Positions 33,635 to 42,517 of a DNA stretch of 64,000 nucleotides are shown piece by piece. Both the position numbers and the translations under genes were made by a program. This DNA comes from Actinomycetes bacterium (GTDB taxonomy: Bacteria > Bacillota > Sulfobacillia > Sulfobacillales > JAIMBI01). The number at the start of each line of letters is the position of its first letter. Position 1 is the first letter of the stretch. The notes beneath the pieces are model-generated. The model searched no databases. It was given only the letters and a program-made list of their open reading frames with translations, and was not told the origin of the DNA. Location: contig JAIMBI010000017.1 in the NCBI GenBank assembly GCA_023565505.1, positions 1 through 64,000 of the forward strand, written 5' to 3'.

Positions 33635-34314
33635 CACCCCATCCCTCCCTCGCCGAACAGGGCCCAAACGGCCTCGCGGACGTGCCGCTGAAGGACCTGC
33701 TCGACCCGCGACCAGGTCCAGGCGGCATCACGCACAAGCAGGACGGCATCGGCCTTGTCGGGCAGATCGGCGGTGTAGACCAGCTGTTGCAGGAACAGAC
33801 GCGGCGAAAACACCGCCTCGCCGTCGAGTCGGAAGAGGCGCTCCGCGCGGTGGACGAGTTCCGGGACCGTCACCCGTCCGCTGTCGAGGAGCACCGCGAG
33901 ATCGAGGTAATCGCGGGCCGTGGCCCGTCTCCCCACGGCGTAGGCCTTCATCAGCGCGATGTCGCGGCAATCGGCGAGCAAGAAGGGGTGGCGCACGGCC
34001 GGGGGATAAGCCCAAGGGAAGGGATACGCGACGAAGGTGACCGGCGTCGTACCCAACAGGACTCGCACTTCGTCGGCTTGTTGCAGCTGCACTACCGGCC
34101 TGAGGTCCGCCTGTTCCAGGGAGGCAATCAGCCCGACGGCGTCGAAAGCAGAGGAGCGCCGGCTCGTGAACCAGTCGAGGTCTTGAGACCGCCGATGGCC
34201 GAGTTGCAACGCCAGTCCGGTTCCGCCGGCCAAGCGGAAGCGGCGGAGCGGGGCCCATCGGGCCAGTCGGCGCAGGGTCTCCTGGGCAGGCGCGTCCAGG
34301 ACCGTCCAATCCAC
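33634..34314 (-). CDS. AbiEii-like nucleotidyl transferase (toxin family)
   Basis: A 226-residue member of the AbiEii/nucleotidyltransferase family. The diagnostic motif is RFRLAGGTGLALQLGHRRSQ followed by DLDWFT, the nucleotidyltransferase core with its acidic pair. The domain also has LADCRDIALMKAYAVGRRATARDYLDLAVLL, typical of these proteins. AbiEii enzymes act in type IV toxin-antitoxin and phage-defence modules. The GTG at 34314 has AGGAGG ten bases upstream; an in-frame ATG at 34359 is the alternative. Overlaps the downstream small gene. Confidence 0.8.
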   Translation of the reverse strand: MDWTVLDAPAQETLRRLARWAPLRRFRLAGGTGLALQLGHRRSQDLDWFTSRRSSAFDAVGLIASLEQADLRPVVQLQQADEVRVLLGTTPVTFVAYPFPWAYPPAVRHPFLLADCRDIALMKAYAVGRRATARDYLDLAVLLDSGRVTVPELVHRAERLFRLDGEAVFSPRLFLQQLVYTADLPDKADAVLLVRDAAWTWSRVEQVLQRHVREAVWALFGEGGMG

Positions 34315-34470
34315 CGTCGGGTCACCTCCTCTTTCCGCATCATACCCGGCGGTCCCCATGGCGCTGTCTTTCTCCCTCCGGATGACCGAGCCGACCGCAC
34401 CAGCGGCCACGGCGGGACAGGTGACCCCCCGGTCGATTCCGGGGATTTCCGCCACCCGGGGCCCGCTTTC

Positions 34471-35679
34471 TCAGGCCGGCCGCACGGCCGGGTCCGCAGG
34501 ACGGGCGGCCCACCGTTCGTAGAGGTAGGCCAGCGGCGATCCAGCCAGCACGAGGACGCCTGCCAGGGTCAGCGCCGTGGGAATGCCGAGACGACCGGCT
34601 ACGAGCGAAAGCAGGGCCACCAGCACGGCGCCGAAGGCGTTGCCCACCCCGAGGGCGATGCCCGAGGCCATCGCCCGGCTCTCCGGAAAAAGCTCCTGGC
34701 CCATCAGCATCGTGATGGACGAGGTGGACATGGCGAACAGGCCGACCAGGCCGATGAGCAGCACCTGCAGGATCCCGTGGCTCGGCACGTAGGCCAGCAG
34801 GGCGGCACCGGAACCCAGGGCGGCCGCGACCAGGATGCGCCGCCGGGGCCAGCGGTCGGACAACCACCCGCCGAAGCCGTTGCCGAACGACCCGACGAAC
34901 AGGAGTACCCCGAGCAGGAACGAACTCTGCAGGGCCGAGTGGCCCTGGAGCCGCTCCCACACGGGCAGCAGGGCCACGAGGCTCGAGGTGGCGAGGGCCC
35001 GGGTGCCGGAGAGACCGAGCAGGACGGCCGTCGGCTTGGCGCGGCGCCACAGGAGGCGGATTGCGCCTCCCCCCGCGTCGTGGTCGGGATGACGCTCGGA
35101 CGGACGCGGCGTCCAGACCAGGGTCCCGAGGGCCAGCAGCAGTCCGGGGACGGCGATCCACGCCGCTCCGGTGACGTGCCCCCCGGCCCACAGGATGAGC
35201 AGGCTGGTCGTGAGCGGGCCGACCGCTCGGCCGATGTTGCCCGCGACCATGAAAACGGCCATGCGGCTGCCCCGGTGCTCCCCGCCGATCTGCCCCATCA
35301 CCGACAGGGACGGCGGGTGGAAGAGGGAGCCCGCCAAGCCGCCCACGATGATGAGGACCAGGAAGAGGCCGTAGTTCCGCGTGAACGGCTCGGCGAACAC
35401 GGCGAGCGACCCCGCGAGCAGGGCGAGGCCGGTGTAGAAGCGGTTCGGGCGCGCGTCGACGAATCGCCCGAGGAACGGTTGCGCCACTTGGCTGGCCCAG
35501 CCTACGGCCCCCACCAGGGCCGAGACCGTCACCGACCAGTGCAGGAGCGCCATCATGTACGGCACGAGCGCCGGATACACGGTGCCGTAGGCGTCGTTGA
35601 CGAAGTGGGCCGTGGACAGCAGCCCCACCGTTGTCCCCGGACGATGGGCCGTCCGGCGGGCGGTCAGCGACTGGAGCAT
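34471..35679 (-). CDS. MFS transporter, fosmidomycin-resistance (Fsr)-like
   Basis: A 402-residue, 12-helix major facilitator resembling the Fsr drug efflux proteins, which begin with a histidine-asparagine motif in helix 1 (LLSTAHFVNDAYGTVYPALVPYM). Motif A-like GRFVDARPNRFYTGLAL and GGWLSDRWPRRRILVAAAL are present. Likely an exporter of an antibiotic or metabolite; the substrate cannot be named. The ATG at 35679 follows CGGGAGGAATCGCGCG. Confidence 0.82.
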   Translation of the reverse strand: MLQSLTARRTAHRPGTTVGLLSTAHFVNDAYGTVYPALVPYMMALLHWSVTVSALVGAVGWASQVAQPFLGRFVDARPNRFYTGLALLAGSLAVFAEPFTRNYGLFLVLIIVGGLAGSLFHPPSLSVMGQIGGEHRGSRMAVFMVAGNIGRAVGPLTTSLLILWAGGHVTGAAWIAVPGLLLALGTLVWTPRPSERHPDHDAGGGAIRLLWRRAKPTAVLLGLSGTRALATSSLVALLPVWERLQGHSALQSSFLLGVLLFVGSFGNGFGGWLSDRWPRRRILVAAALGSGAALLAYVPSHGILQVLLIGLVGLFAMSTSSITMLMGQELFPESRAMASGIALGVGNAFGAVLVALLSLVAGRLGIPTALTLAGVLVLAGSPLAYLYERWAARPADPAVRPA

Positions 35680-35757
35680 CGCGCGATTCCTCCCGCTCCC
35701 GCGCTCTCACGCGCGGGCGACCGTGTCTCAGTCTAGCACAGGAGCCTGCCCCGCGCG

Positions 35758-37080
35758 TCAGGTGAGGTCCAGCACCCGTTCCGGGGCCAGGTGCGCCAGG
35801 ACGTCGGCGACGAACGACTGGGTGCCCAGGACGAGCACCACGTCGGGGAGGGGACGGCTCGCGCGGATGAGGTCCCACGCGGCTGCGAAGGAATCCACGG
35901 CCCGGGAGCCGGGCACCGCCCGCTCCGGGTGGGGTGGCCAGGCGAGGCGCGGGTTGGCCGCGCGCGCGAAGAGGACGGGGGCCCAGGGTGCGACGATGCC
36001 GGCGACCCCCTCCCAGTCCTTGTCCGCCGGGACGCCCACGACGGCCACCGCGCGACCGGGCAACAGCCCGGCGCCCCGCGCGGCCTCCACCAGGAGGGCG
36101 GCGGACTCCCGGCGGACGGCGCCGTCGAGCAGGATCCGCGGTTCTGTCGGGAGGAGTTCGGCCCGCCCCGGCAGCCGGGCATGCCGGAGCGCGGCCAGGG
36201 CGGCGGCCCAGTCGAAGGACGGGCCGAGCCATCGCCGCGCGGCGAGCAGGGCACGCCGGGCGTTGTCCGCGCCCCAGGGGGCGAGCACGGGGAGGCGCGC
36301 GTGGTGTCCTTCGCCCCCCTCGTCCGTCAGCACGAAGCGGATCCCGTCGGCGCCGTACGTGAGGGAAGCCACCCGCCAGCGTGCGTCCGTGAGCACGGGA
36401 CGGCCGGCGGCCTGGCGCCGGAGCGCGCGCAGCAGGACCGGCTGGGCCGCGGCCACCGCCCAGGCGGTTTCGGGTCGGACCACGCCCGCCTTGTGCCAGG
36501 CGACGTCCGCGAGGGTCGGGCCGAGTTCCGCCCGGTGTTCGTGCAGCACCGGGCCCAGCACCGCGCCTTCGTGGCGGACGCGGGCCACGTCGTCGAAACG
36601 AGCCCCCCGACCCGTTTCGAACACGGCCACGTCCACCGCCTGGTCCGCGAACCACAGGGCGGCCGCGGCGGCCAGGATGCCCACCGGCCCGATGTACTGG
36701 TCGGCCGGCATGCGCCGTTGGAGGGCGGCCAGGGCAGGGGCCAGGCGCCGCAGCACGTCCAACAGCGCCGGGGCCGGGATGGCCCGGCGGTTCAGCCGGA
36801 TCCGCTCGCGGTGGTCGAGGAGGTGCGGACTGGAGAAGTAGCCGACCCGGAACCCATGAGCCTCGAGGATCGTCGCCAGGTACAGGGCCGTGCTGCCCTT
36901 GCCCTTGCTGCCGGTCACCATCAGGACGGGGAAGGCCCGGTCGGGACGGCCGAGGCGGTCCAGCAGGCGGTCGGTCCACTCCGGGTGCCGGACGCGGGCG
37001 TCCGGCCCGGGTCGGCGCGCGGCCAGGTACTGGCGGTAGAGCAGGTCATAGGCCTCGTCGAGCGTCGCAGGGATCTCCAG
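35758..37080 (-). CDS. folC: FolC-like Mur ligase (dihydrofolate/folylpolyglutamate synthase family), probable CTG start
   Basis: A 440-residue ATP-dependent ligase. The P-loop LMVTGSKGKGSTALYLAT lies at about 53-70, followed by YFSSPHLLDHRERIRLN, the ETGRGARFDDV segment and a C-terminal Mur ligase domain with VVGVPADKDWEGV. FolC enzymes add glutamate to (dihydro)pteroate. The conserved N-terminal helix (TLDEAYDLLYRQYLAAR) lies upstream of the first ATG (36921). In that stretch, back to the leuD stop codon in the same frame, there is no ATG, GTG or TTG. The CTG at 37080, eleven bases after GGAGG, is therefore the best start. A SKGKGS P-loop rather than TNGKGS makes exact substrate uncertain. 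Confidence 0.8.
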   Translation of the reverse strand: MEIPATLDEAYDLLYRQYLAARRPGPDARVRHPEWTDRLLDRLGRPDRAFPVLMVTGSKGKGSTALYLATILEAHGFRVGYFSSPHLLDHRERIRLNRRAIPAPALLDVLRRLAPALAALQRRMPADQYIGPVGILAAAAALWFADQAVDVAVFETGRGARFDDVARVRHEGAVLGPVLHEHRAELGPTLADVAWHKAGVVRPETAWAVAAAQPVLLRALRRQAAGRPVLTDARWRVASLTYGADGIRFVLTDEGGEGHHARLPVLAPWGADNARRALLAARRWLGPSFDWAAALAALRHARLPGRAELLPTEPRILLDGAVRRESAALLVEAARGAGLLPGRAVAVVGVPADKDWEGVAGIVAPWAPVLFARAANPRLAWPPHPERAVPGSRAVDSFAAAWDLIRASRPLPDVVLVLGTQSFVADVLAHLAPERVLDLT

Positions 37081-37161
37081 GGCCCTCGGCGCCTCCTCCC
37101 GGTCCGTCTGCGACGGTTCTACGCGAAGCCGGGTCCGGACGCAAGCCTGAGGACGGCTCGC

Positions 37162-37704
37162 CTACTCGCGCGTCCCCATCTTCACGCGCATGGTCTCCGC
37201 GAGGCGCCGGCGCACGAGCGGCAGGAGCCCGCCCGCGGCCAGGATCTCGGGGATGGGCCCGCCGAGGGGGGCGAACGTGAGCGTCGTCCCCCGGCTCCGG
37301 TTCACCAGCCGCCCGGCTTCGAGGTCCAGTTCCAGTTCGTCCCCGGGACCCACGGACGCCGTCACGCCCGGGAGCGCCACGGCGGGCATGCCGAGGGCGA
37401 TGGCGTTGCGGAAGAAGATGCGGGCGATGGACTCGGCGACCACCGCCTGGATGCCGAACGCCTTGAGCACCAGGTTGGCGCCCTCCCGGTGCGACCCCAA
37501 CCCGAAGTTCTTTCCGGCCACGAGGATGTCCCCGGGCCGGACGGCTTCGTGGAAGCCGGGGTAGACGGCCTGGAACGCGTGCCGCTTGAGCGTCTCCATG
37601 CCCTCGGCGGACGCCTCGGCCGCGAGCAGGTACTCGGCCGGGGCGATCACGTCCGTGTCCACGTTGTCGCCCACCATGACGGCCCGTCCCACCAGCGTCG
37701 CCAT
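37162..37704 (-). CDS. leuD: 3-isopropylmalate dehydratase small subunit-type protein (LeuD)
   Basis: A 180-residue small (swivel) subunit of an aconitase-superfamily hydro-lyase, with GDNVDTDVIAPAEYL, VAGKNFGLGSHREGA and ARIFFRNAIALGMPAV. It pairs with the adjacent large subunit; the start overlaps its stop as ATGA. LeuCD isomerises 2- and 3-isopropylmalate in leucine synthesis. Here no leuA or leuB is nearby, and the pair follows a transporter and a CoA-transferase. A different hydroxy-acid substrate (citramalate/mesaconate or dimethylmalate type) is therefore possible. Confidence 0.9.
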   Translation of the reverse strand: MATLVGRAVMVGDNVDTDVIAPAEYLLAAEASAEGMETLKRHAFQAVYPGFHEAVRPGDILVAGKNFGLGSHREGANLVLKAFGIQAVVAESIARIFFRNAIALGMPAVALPGVTASVGPGDELELDLEAGRLVNRSRGTTLTFAPLGGPIPEILAAGGLLPLVRRRLAETMRVKMGTRE

Positions 37705-38969
37705 CACCACACCTCCCGCGGGTCCGCGATGGCGCCCTTGAGGGCCGAGATCGCGACCGTGGCCGGGTCGGCCAGGTAGATCTGGGCCCGGGGACTGCCC
37801 ATCCGTCCCGCATAGTTGCGCGTCGTGGCCGTCAGGCACACCTCGCCGTCGGCGAGGTACCCACGGTAGCCCACACAGACGCCGCAGCCGGGATCCAGGA
37901 ACTGGGCCCCGGCGTCGAGGAAGATCTGGGGCAGGCCGGCCTCCAGGCACTGCCGGTAAACGCCCCAGGAGGCGGGCGACACCAACAGGCGCACGTGCCG
38001 GTCGACGCGGTGGCCCTTCAGAATCCGCGCGGCGGCGGCCAGGTCTTCGAACCGACCGTTGGCGCACGACCCGATGACCGCCTGATCGATGCGGACGCCG
38101 GCCAGCTCATCCACCGGGAACACGTTGTCGAAGCTGTGGGGGGCCGCCACCAGGGGCGGGACGGCGCCGAGGTCGACGGTGACGGTCTCCCGGTACTGCG
38201 CGTCGGGGTCGGGGTACGCCGGCGCGAAGCGGCGGTCGGTCCGCGCCCGGACGTAGGCCAGCACGGTCTCGTCGGGTTCCGCGACACCGAACTTGGCGCC
38301 GAGTTCCACCGCGTGGTCCGCGAGCGTCATCCGGGCGTCCAGGGACAGGTGGGCGAGGCCCGGTCCCCCGAACTCGAGCGCCCGGTACTGAGCCCATTCG
38401 AGCCCGTACCGCCCGGCGAGGTACAGCATCACGTCCTTGGCCACCGGCCAAGGCGGCGGCGTGCCCACCAACTCCACCCGGATGCTCTCCGGCACCTGGA
38501 ACCACAGCTCGCCGAAGGTGACGGCGTAGACCGCCTCCGTCTCCCCGATGCCGGTCCCGAGTGCCCCGAACGCCCCGTAGAGGACCGAGTGGGAGTCCGT
38601 GCCCACCACCAGCTCGCCCGGGGCCACCAGGGCGTCGTCGGCCATGATCTGGTGGCAGATGCCGCAGGTGACGTCGTAGAAGTGCTTGACGCGAAGGGTC
38701 CCCGCGATCTCCCGAAGCCGCTTCTGGCGCTCCGCCTGGATGCGGCTGGTCGCGGGCTCGTTGTGCTCCACCATGAGGTAGAAGCGGTCCGGGTCCCAGA
38801 CCCGGGGCACCCCGCCGGGGATGTCCGCGGCCAGGCCGTGCTCCACGGCGCTCACGAAGGACTGGTACGCCATGACGCCGTCGAGGCGGGCGGTGACGAA
38901 CTCGCCGGGCTGAACGGCCGGGCGGCCCGCCTTGGCGGCGAGGATCTTCTCGGTCAGCGTCAGGCCCAT
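37704..38969 (-). CDS. leuC: 3-isopropylmalate dehydratase large subunit-type protein (LeuC/homoaconitase family)
   Basis: A 421-residue [4Fe-4S] hydro-lyase large subunit of the short LeuC/HacA (archaeal-bacterial type II) class. Cluster and active-site motifs include HFYDVTCGICHQ, VVGTDSHSVLYGAFGALGTG, IGSCANGRFEDLAAAARIL, and the cluster cysteines in DPGCGVCVGYRG. The ATG at 38969 follows AAGGAGG and overlaps the CoA-transferase gene by ten bases. It forms a heterodimer with the small subunit downstream. Confidence 0.9.
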   Translation of the reverse strand: MGLTLTEKILAAKAGRPAVQPGEFVTARLDGVMAYQSFVSAVEHGLAADIPGGVPRVWDPDRFYLMVEHNEPATSRIQAERQKRLREIAGTLRVKHFYDVTCGICHQIMADDALVAPGELVVGTDSHSVLYGAFGALGTGIGETEAVYAVTFGELWFQVPESIRVELVGTPPPWPVAKDVMLYLAGRYGLEWAQYRALEFGGPGLAHLSLDARMTLADHAVELGAKFGVAEPDETVLAYVRARTDRRFAPAYPDPDAQYRETVTVDLGAVPPLVAAPHSFDNVFPVDELAGVRIDQAVIGSCANGRFEDLAAAARILKGHRVDRHVRLLVSPASWGVYRQCLEAGLPQIFLDAGAQFLDPGCGVCVGYRGYLADGEVCLTATTRNYAGRMGSPRAQIYLADPATVAISALKGAIADPREVW

Positions 38970-40207
38970 CCGGTCTGACCTCCTTCTGCGGCGGGGCGCG
39001 GCTCCGGCGGGGCGACCCGGACGATCCCGCGGCGGGCGAGGTCGGCCACGGCTTCGGGGGAGAGGCCGGCCGCCGTCAGCACCGCGGCGGTGTCGGCCCC
39101 GAGCGCCGGCACCGCCTCGTCGGCGGGCGCCGCCGGTGCGCCGTCGGCCGCGAGCGGCAGGCGGGGGACGTGGAGCGTCCGGTCCCGGTAGTGCACGGTG
39201 TCCATCCCCGCGACCGTCTCGGGGTCGGCCAGCACGTCCTCCGGGGCCCGCACCGGCGCGTGGGGGATGCCCTCGGCCAAGAGCGCCGCCGCTAAGTCGG
39301 CGAAGGCCCACCGGCCCAAAAGGTCCCGGAGCGTCGGGATGAGGATGTCGCGATGGGCTACCCGGTCGGCGTTCGTGCGGTAGTCGGGCCCGTCGAAGGG
39401 CGGCCCGAGCCCGAAGCGGCGGCAGAACGCCGTCCAGTGCTTGTCGGAGGTGATGGCCAGGAAGAGCGGACGGCCGTCGGCGGTGGTGAAGATGTCGTAC
39501 ACCCCCCAGCCGTTTCGGCCGGCCGCGCCCCGTTCCGGGAAGGGGATGGACGGCTCCCGGATGAGCTCGTAGGTGGCGAACTGCTGGCCCATGTAGAACA
39601 GGCTCGCCTCGTAGAGCGCGCTCTCCAGGTAGCGGCCCCGCCCCGTCGTCCGGGCGGCGAGGAGGGCCGAGAGGATGCCCACCACGGCGAAGAGCGACGC
39701 GGTCATGTCGATGACGGGCGCGCCGGCGCGGAGCGGCCGGCCCGCCGGTCCGGTCATGTAGGCCAGCCCGGACATCATCTGGACGACTTCGTCGAGGGCG
39801 GGCCGGTCGTGGTACGGGCCGGGCAGGAACCCGCCGATCTGCGCGTAGACCAGCCGGGGGTTCACCGCGGCGAGCGCGGCGTAGTCTACTCCGAGCCGCT
39901 CCGCCACGCCCGGGGCGTAGTTGGTCACCACCACGTCCACCGTGGGGACCAGGCGCAGGAACGCCGCGCGGCCCTCGGCGTGCTTGAGGTCGATGGCCAC
40001 GCTCTTCTTGCCGCGGTTGAGGTACGGGAACATGCCGGAGCCGAGGGCGGGCATGTGCCGGGCTTGGTCACCCCGGTCCGGCGGCTCGATCTTGATCACC
40101 TCGGCGCCGAGCTGGTGGCAGATCATCCCGGCCGTGGGCCCGGCCACGATGTGACCGAGCTCCACGACCCGGACGCCGGCGAGCGGTCGATACGCGGATG
40201 TCGTCAC
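38960..40207 (-). CDS. CaiB/BaiF (family III) CoA-transferase
   Basis: A 415-residue family III CoA-transferase, which moves CoA between carboxylic acids through a covalent aspartyl-CoA intermediate. The N-terminal signature is GVRVVELGHIVAGPTAGMIC with LGAEVIKIEPPDRGDQARH. The catalytic aspartate is probably D167 in APVIDMTAS. The GTG at 40207 has GGAGGG upstream. It overlaps the hydro-lyase large subunit and follows an MFS transporter by 61 bases, suggesting uptake and activation of a dicarboxylic acid. The substrate is unknown. Confidence 0.92.
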   Translation of the reverse strand: MTTSAYRPLAGVRVVELGHIVAGPTAGMICHQLGAEVIKIEPPDRGDQARHMPALGSGMFPYLNRGKKSVAIDLKHAEGRAAFLRLVPTVDVVVTNYAPGVAERLGVDYAALAAVNPRLVYAQIGGFLPGPYHDRPALDEVVQMMSGLAYMTGPAGRPLRAGAPVIDMTASLFAVVGILSALLAARTTGRGRYLESALYEASLFYMGQQFATYELIREPSIPFPERGAAGRNGWGVYDIFTTADGRPLFLAITSDKHWTAFCRRFGLGPPFDGPDYRTNADRVAHRDILIPTLRDLLGRWAFADLAAALLAEGIPHAPVRAPEDVLADPETVAGMDTVHYRDRTLHVPRLPLAADGAPAAPADEAVPALGADTAAVLTAAGLSPEAVADLARRGIVRVAPPEPRPAAEGGQTGWA

Positions 40208-40268
40208 GCTGTCCCTCCGTCACGCGTCCGTCGGACCCGACGCGGGCCCTCCGTGTCGGCATTCCCTG

Positions 40269-41627
40269 TCAGTTGGCGATCTCCTCCAGGGGCCGCCGGT
40301 TGGTCCGCGGGCCGAGGGTGCCGATGATCACGGCGACGATGACCATCGCTCCGGCGATTCCCGCGAACACGGCCCCCACGCCGCCGGTGTGCAGCAGCCA
40401 GACGATCACGAAGCTGGTGAAGATGGCCGAGAAGCGGCTCCAGCCGTAAGTGAAGCCCACGCCGGTGGACCGGATCCGGGTCGGGTAGAGCTCCGACTGG
40501 TAGGAGTGGAACAGCGCCGAGAACCAGTTGTTGAGCAGGGTGAAGATGATGCCGAAGACCACGATCCACACGGGGACCCGCATCGAGGCGAAGATGAGGC
40601 CGGTGGCGGCGAGGCCGAGGGCCACGGCGACGATCATCCACTTGCGCTCGACCTTGTCCCCGGTGATCATCCCCAGGATGGGGCCGAACGGGTTGGCCAA
40701 CGCGATGATGAACGTGTAGAGGAGGGAGTGCACCACCGTCACCCCCTCGGACACCAGCAGGGTGGGCACCCAGCTCGCGAACCCGTAGTACCCGAGGGTC
40801 TGGAACAGCTGGAAGACGATGAGCATCCAGGTGCGCGCCCGGTACTGCGGGGTCCACAGTTCCGCGAACGTGCCCGGCTTCTCCGGGACCTGGATGTGCT
40901 CCGGCACCGGCGGCAGCGGCCGCCCGTACTCCCGCTGCACCGTCTCCTCGATGCGCCGCATGAGCCGGTCGGCCTCCTCGAGGTGACCGTGCGTCTCGTA
41001 CCAGCGCGGCGACTCGGGCAGCCCGGCGCGGATGATCCACACCGCCACGGCGGCCAGCGCGCCGATGATCATCACCCAGCGCCAGCCGTCCATGAGGAAG
41101 TGGGTGGGCACCAAAAGATAGCTCAGGAACGCCACCACGGGCACGGCGCAGAATCCGATGAACTGCGAGAGGGCGATGTAGTAGCCCCGGCGGGTGGCGG
41201 GCGTCATCTCGCTGACGTAGGTGTCGATGACCACCAGCTGCGCCCCGATGCCGACTCCCGCGAGGGCCCGGAACGCCACGATCCAGGGGGCGCTGGGGGC
41301 GAAGGCGACCAGGAGCGTGCCGAGGGAGTAGAGCAGCATGGCGTACGTGTAGGCGGTGCGGCGGCCGAACTGGTCGCTCAAGCGGCCGAACAGGTTGGTC
41401 CCGATGAACATGCCCGCGAAGCCCGCGGACACGAAGTAGGCCAGGCTGGCGGTCGTGAACAAGTGCGAGGTGACCAGGGCAACAGCCACGTAGCCGGTCA
41501 GGAACAGCTCGTACAGCTCGAAGACAGCCCCGGTGGAGACCCGGGCGACCAGCCGGGTGAAGAAGGGCGTGGGCGGCAGGCGGTTCATCCGGGCCGCCAC
41601 CGTCTGGTGGGGAGCAGTAGAAATCAC
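40269..41627 (-). CDS. MFS transporter, sugar/organic-acid porter type
   Basis: A 452-residue, 12-helix major facilitator of the SP/AAHS branch. Features are GRLSDQFGRRTAYTYAM (motif A), the sugar-porter-like LPESPRWYETHGHLEEAD in the central loop, and YQSELYPTRIRSTGVGFTYG in helix 10-11. The first gene of a probable operon with CoA-transferase and hydro-lyase genes, so it likely imports the organic acid they process. The start is GTG at 41627 after GGGGAGG; an ATG at residue 14 is an alternative. Confidence 0.88.
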   Translation of the reverse strand: MISTAPHQTVAARMNRLPPTPFFTRLVARVSTGAVFELYELFLTGYVAVALVTSHLFTTASLAYFVSAGFAGMFIGTNLFGRLSDQFGRRTAYTYAMLLYSLGTLLVAFAPSAPWIVAFRALAGVGIGAQLVVIDTYVSEMTPATRRGYYIALSQFIGFCAVPVVAFLSYLLVPTHFLMDGWRWVMIIGALAAVAVWIIRAGLPESPRWYETHGHLEEADRLMRRIEETVQREYGRPLPPVPEHIQVPEKPGTFAELWTPQYRARTWMLIVFQLFQTLGYYGFASWVPTLLVSEGVTVVHSLLYTFIIALANPFGPILGMITGDKVERKWMIVAVALGLAATGLIFASMRVPVWIVVFGIIFTLLNNWFSALFHSYQSELYPTRIRSTGVGFTYGWSRFSAIFTSFVIVWLLHTGGVGAVFAGIAGAMVIVAVIIGTLGPRTNRRPLEEIAN

Positions 41628-41759
41628 GGAATCGGCACCTCCCCGGGAATTGTATGAACTCGGGGGAGGATTCGCGCTCGAAGAACGGTTTCCTCCTGCC
41701 GTTCGGGGGGCGGCGGATCCCTATCCGTCCCGCCGCGACCCCGGCGGCCGGTGCCGCCG

Positions 41760-42485
41760 CTACAACTCCGGCACCTCCACCAGCACCCACCAGCCGGCGT
41801 CCGTGGCCTCCACGGTGAAGGGTTCCGCCGGCACGAACTCGAGCGTGTCGCCCGGCTCGAGCGCAGTGGCGCCCACCTGTCCCGCTCCGCTGTAGGCGTG
41901 GACGTAGAGCCGGGTGGCCGGGCGCGGGATCCACGGAAGACGCGCCCCGGGTCGGGGTCGGGCCAGCGCCAGGCGGGCCCGCTGGTGGACGACCAGCGGC
42001 GCGCCCCCGTCGGGGTCGGCGGCGACCGTCCACCACGCCCGGACCGGCCCGTCGTCGGGGATCCGGGCGGTGGCCAGCGACGGCGTCAGGCGGGGCCGGT
42101 CGGGCAGGATCCAGACCTGCAGGAATTCCACCGGCTCGGATCCCCGGTTGGCTTCGGCGTGCTGGAGCCCCCGCCCCGCGGACAGGGCCAGCGCCTCGCC
42201 GGCCCGGAGCGTCAGGGACGTGTCGCGGTCGTCGACGTGCGTCAACGCCCCGCGGAAGACCAGGGTGAGGATCTCCATGTCCCGGTGCGGGTGGGGGGCG
42301 AGTTCCGCCCCCGGCTCGAGGACGAGGCGGTTGTAGGCGCGGAGCGCGCCGAAGTGGACCCGGGCCGGATCGAAGTAGCGGCCGAAGGAGAAGTGCCACT
42401 CGGCCGCGAGCGAGCCGTTCCGGTGTCGCGCCCGCAGGGCGGCCGGCGTCTTCAGGATCGCGGGAATCACCTCCGGGTCCGTCAT
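41760..42485 (-). CDS. Pirin-family bicupin protein
   Basis: A 241-residue pirin. The N-terminal cupin carries the metal-binding residues in PHPHRDMEILTLVFRGALTHVD and later LSAGRGLQHAEANRG; the C-terminal cupin ends the protein. Bacterial pirins of this YhhW type can act as quercetin dioxygenases or redox-sensing regulators. The ATG at 42485 has AGGAG eight bases upstream. It lies downstream of the patatin gene by 32 bases and may share its transcript. Confidence 0.88.
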   Translation of the reverse strand: MTDPEVIPAILKTPAALRARHRNGSLAAEWHFSFGRYFDPARVHFGALRAYNRLVLEPGAELAPHPHRDMEILTLVFRGALTHVDDRDTSLTLRAGEALALSAGRGLQHAEANRGSEPVEFLQVWILPDRPRLTPSLATARIPDDGPVRAWWTVAADPDGGAPLVVHQRARLALARPRPGARLPWIPRPATRLYVHAYSGAGQVGATALEPGDTLEFVPAEPFTVEATDAGWWVLVEVPEL

Positions 42486-42517
42486 CCTCTGGCTCTCCTG
42501 ATGATCATTTTCTTTGT

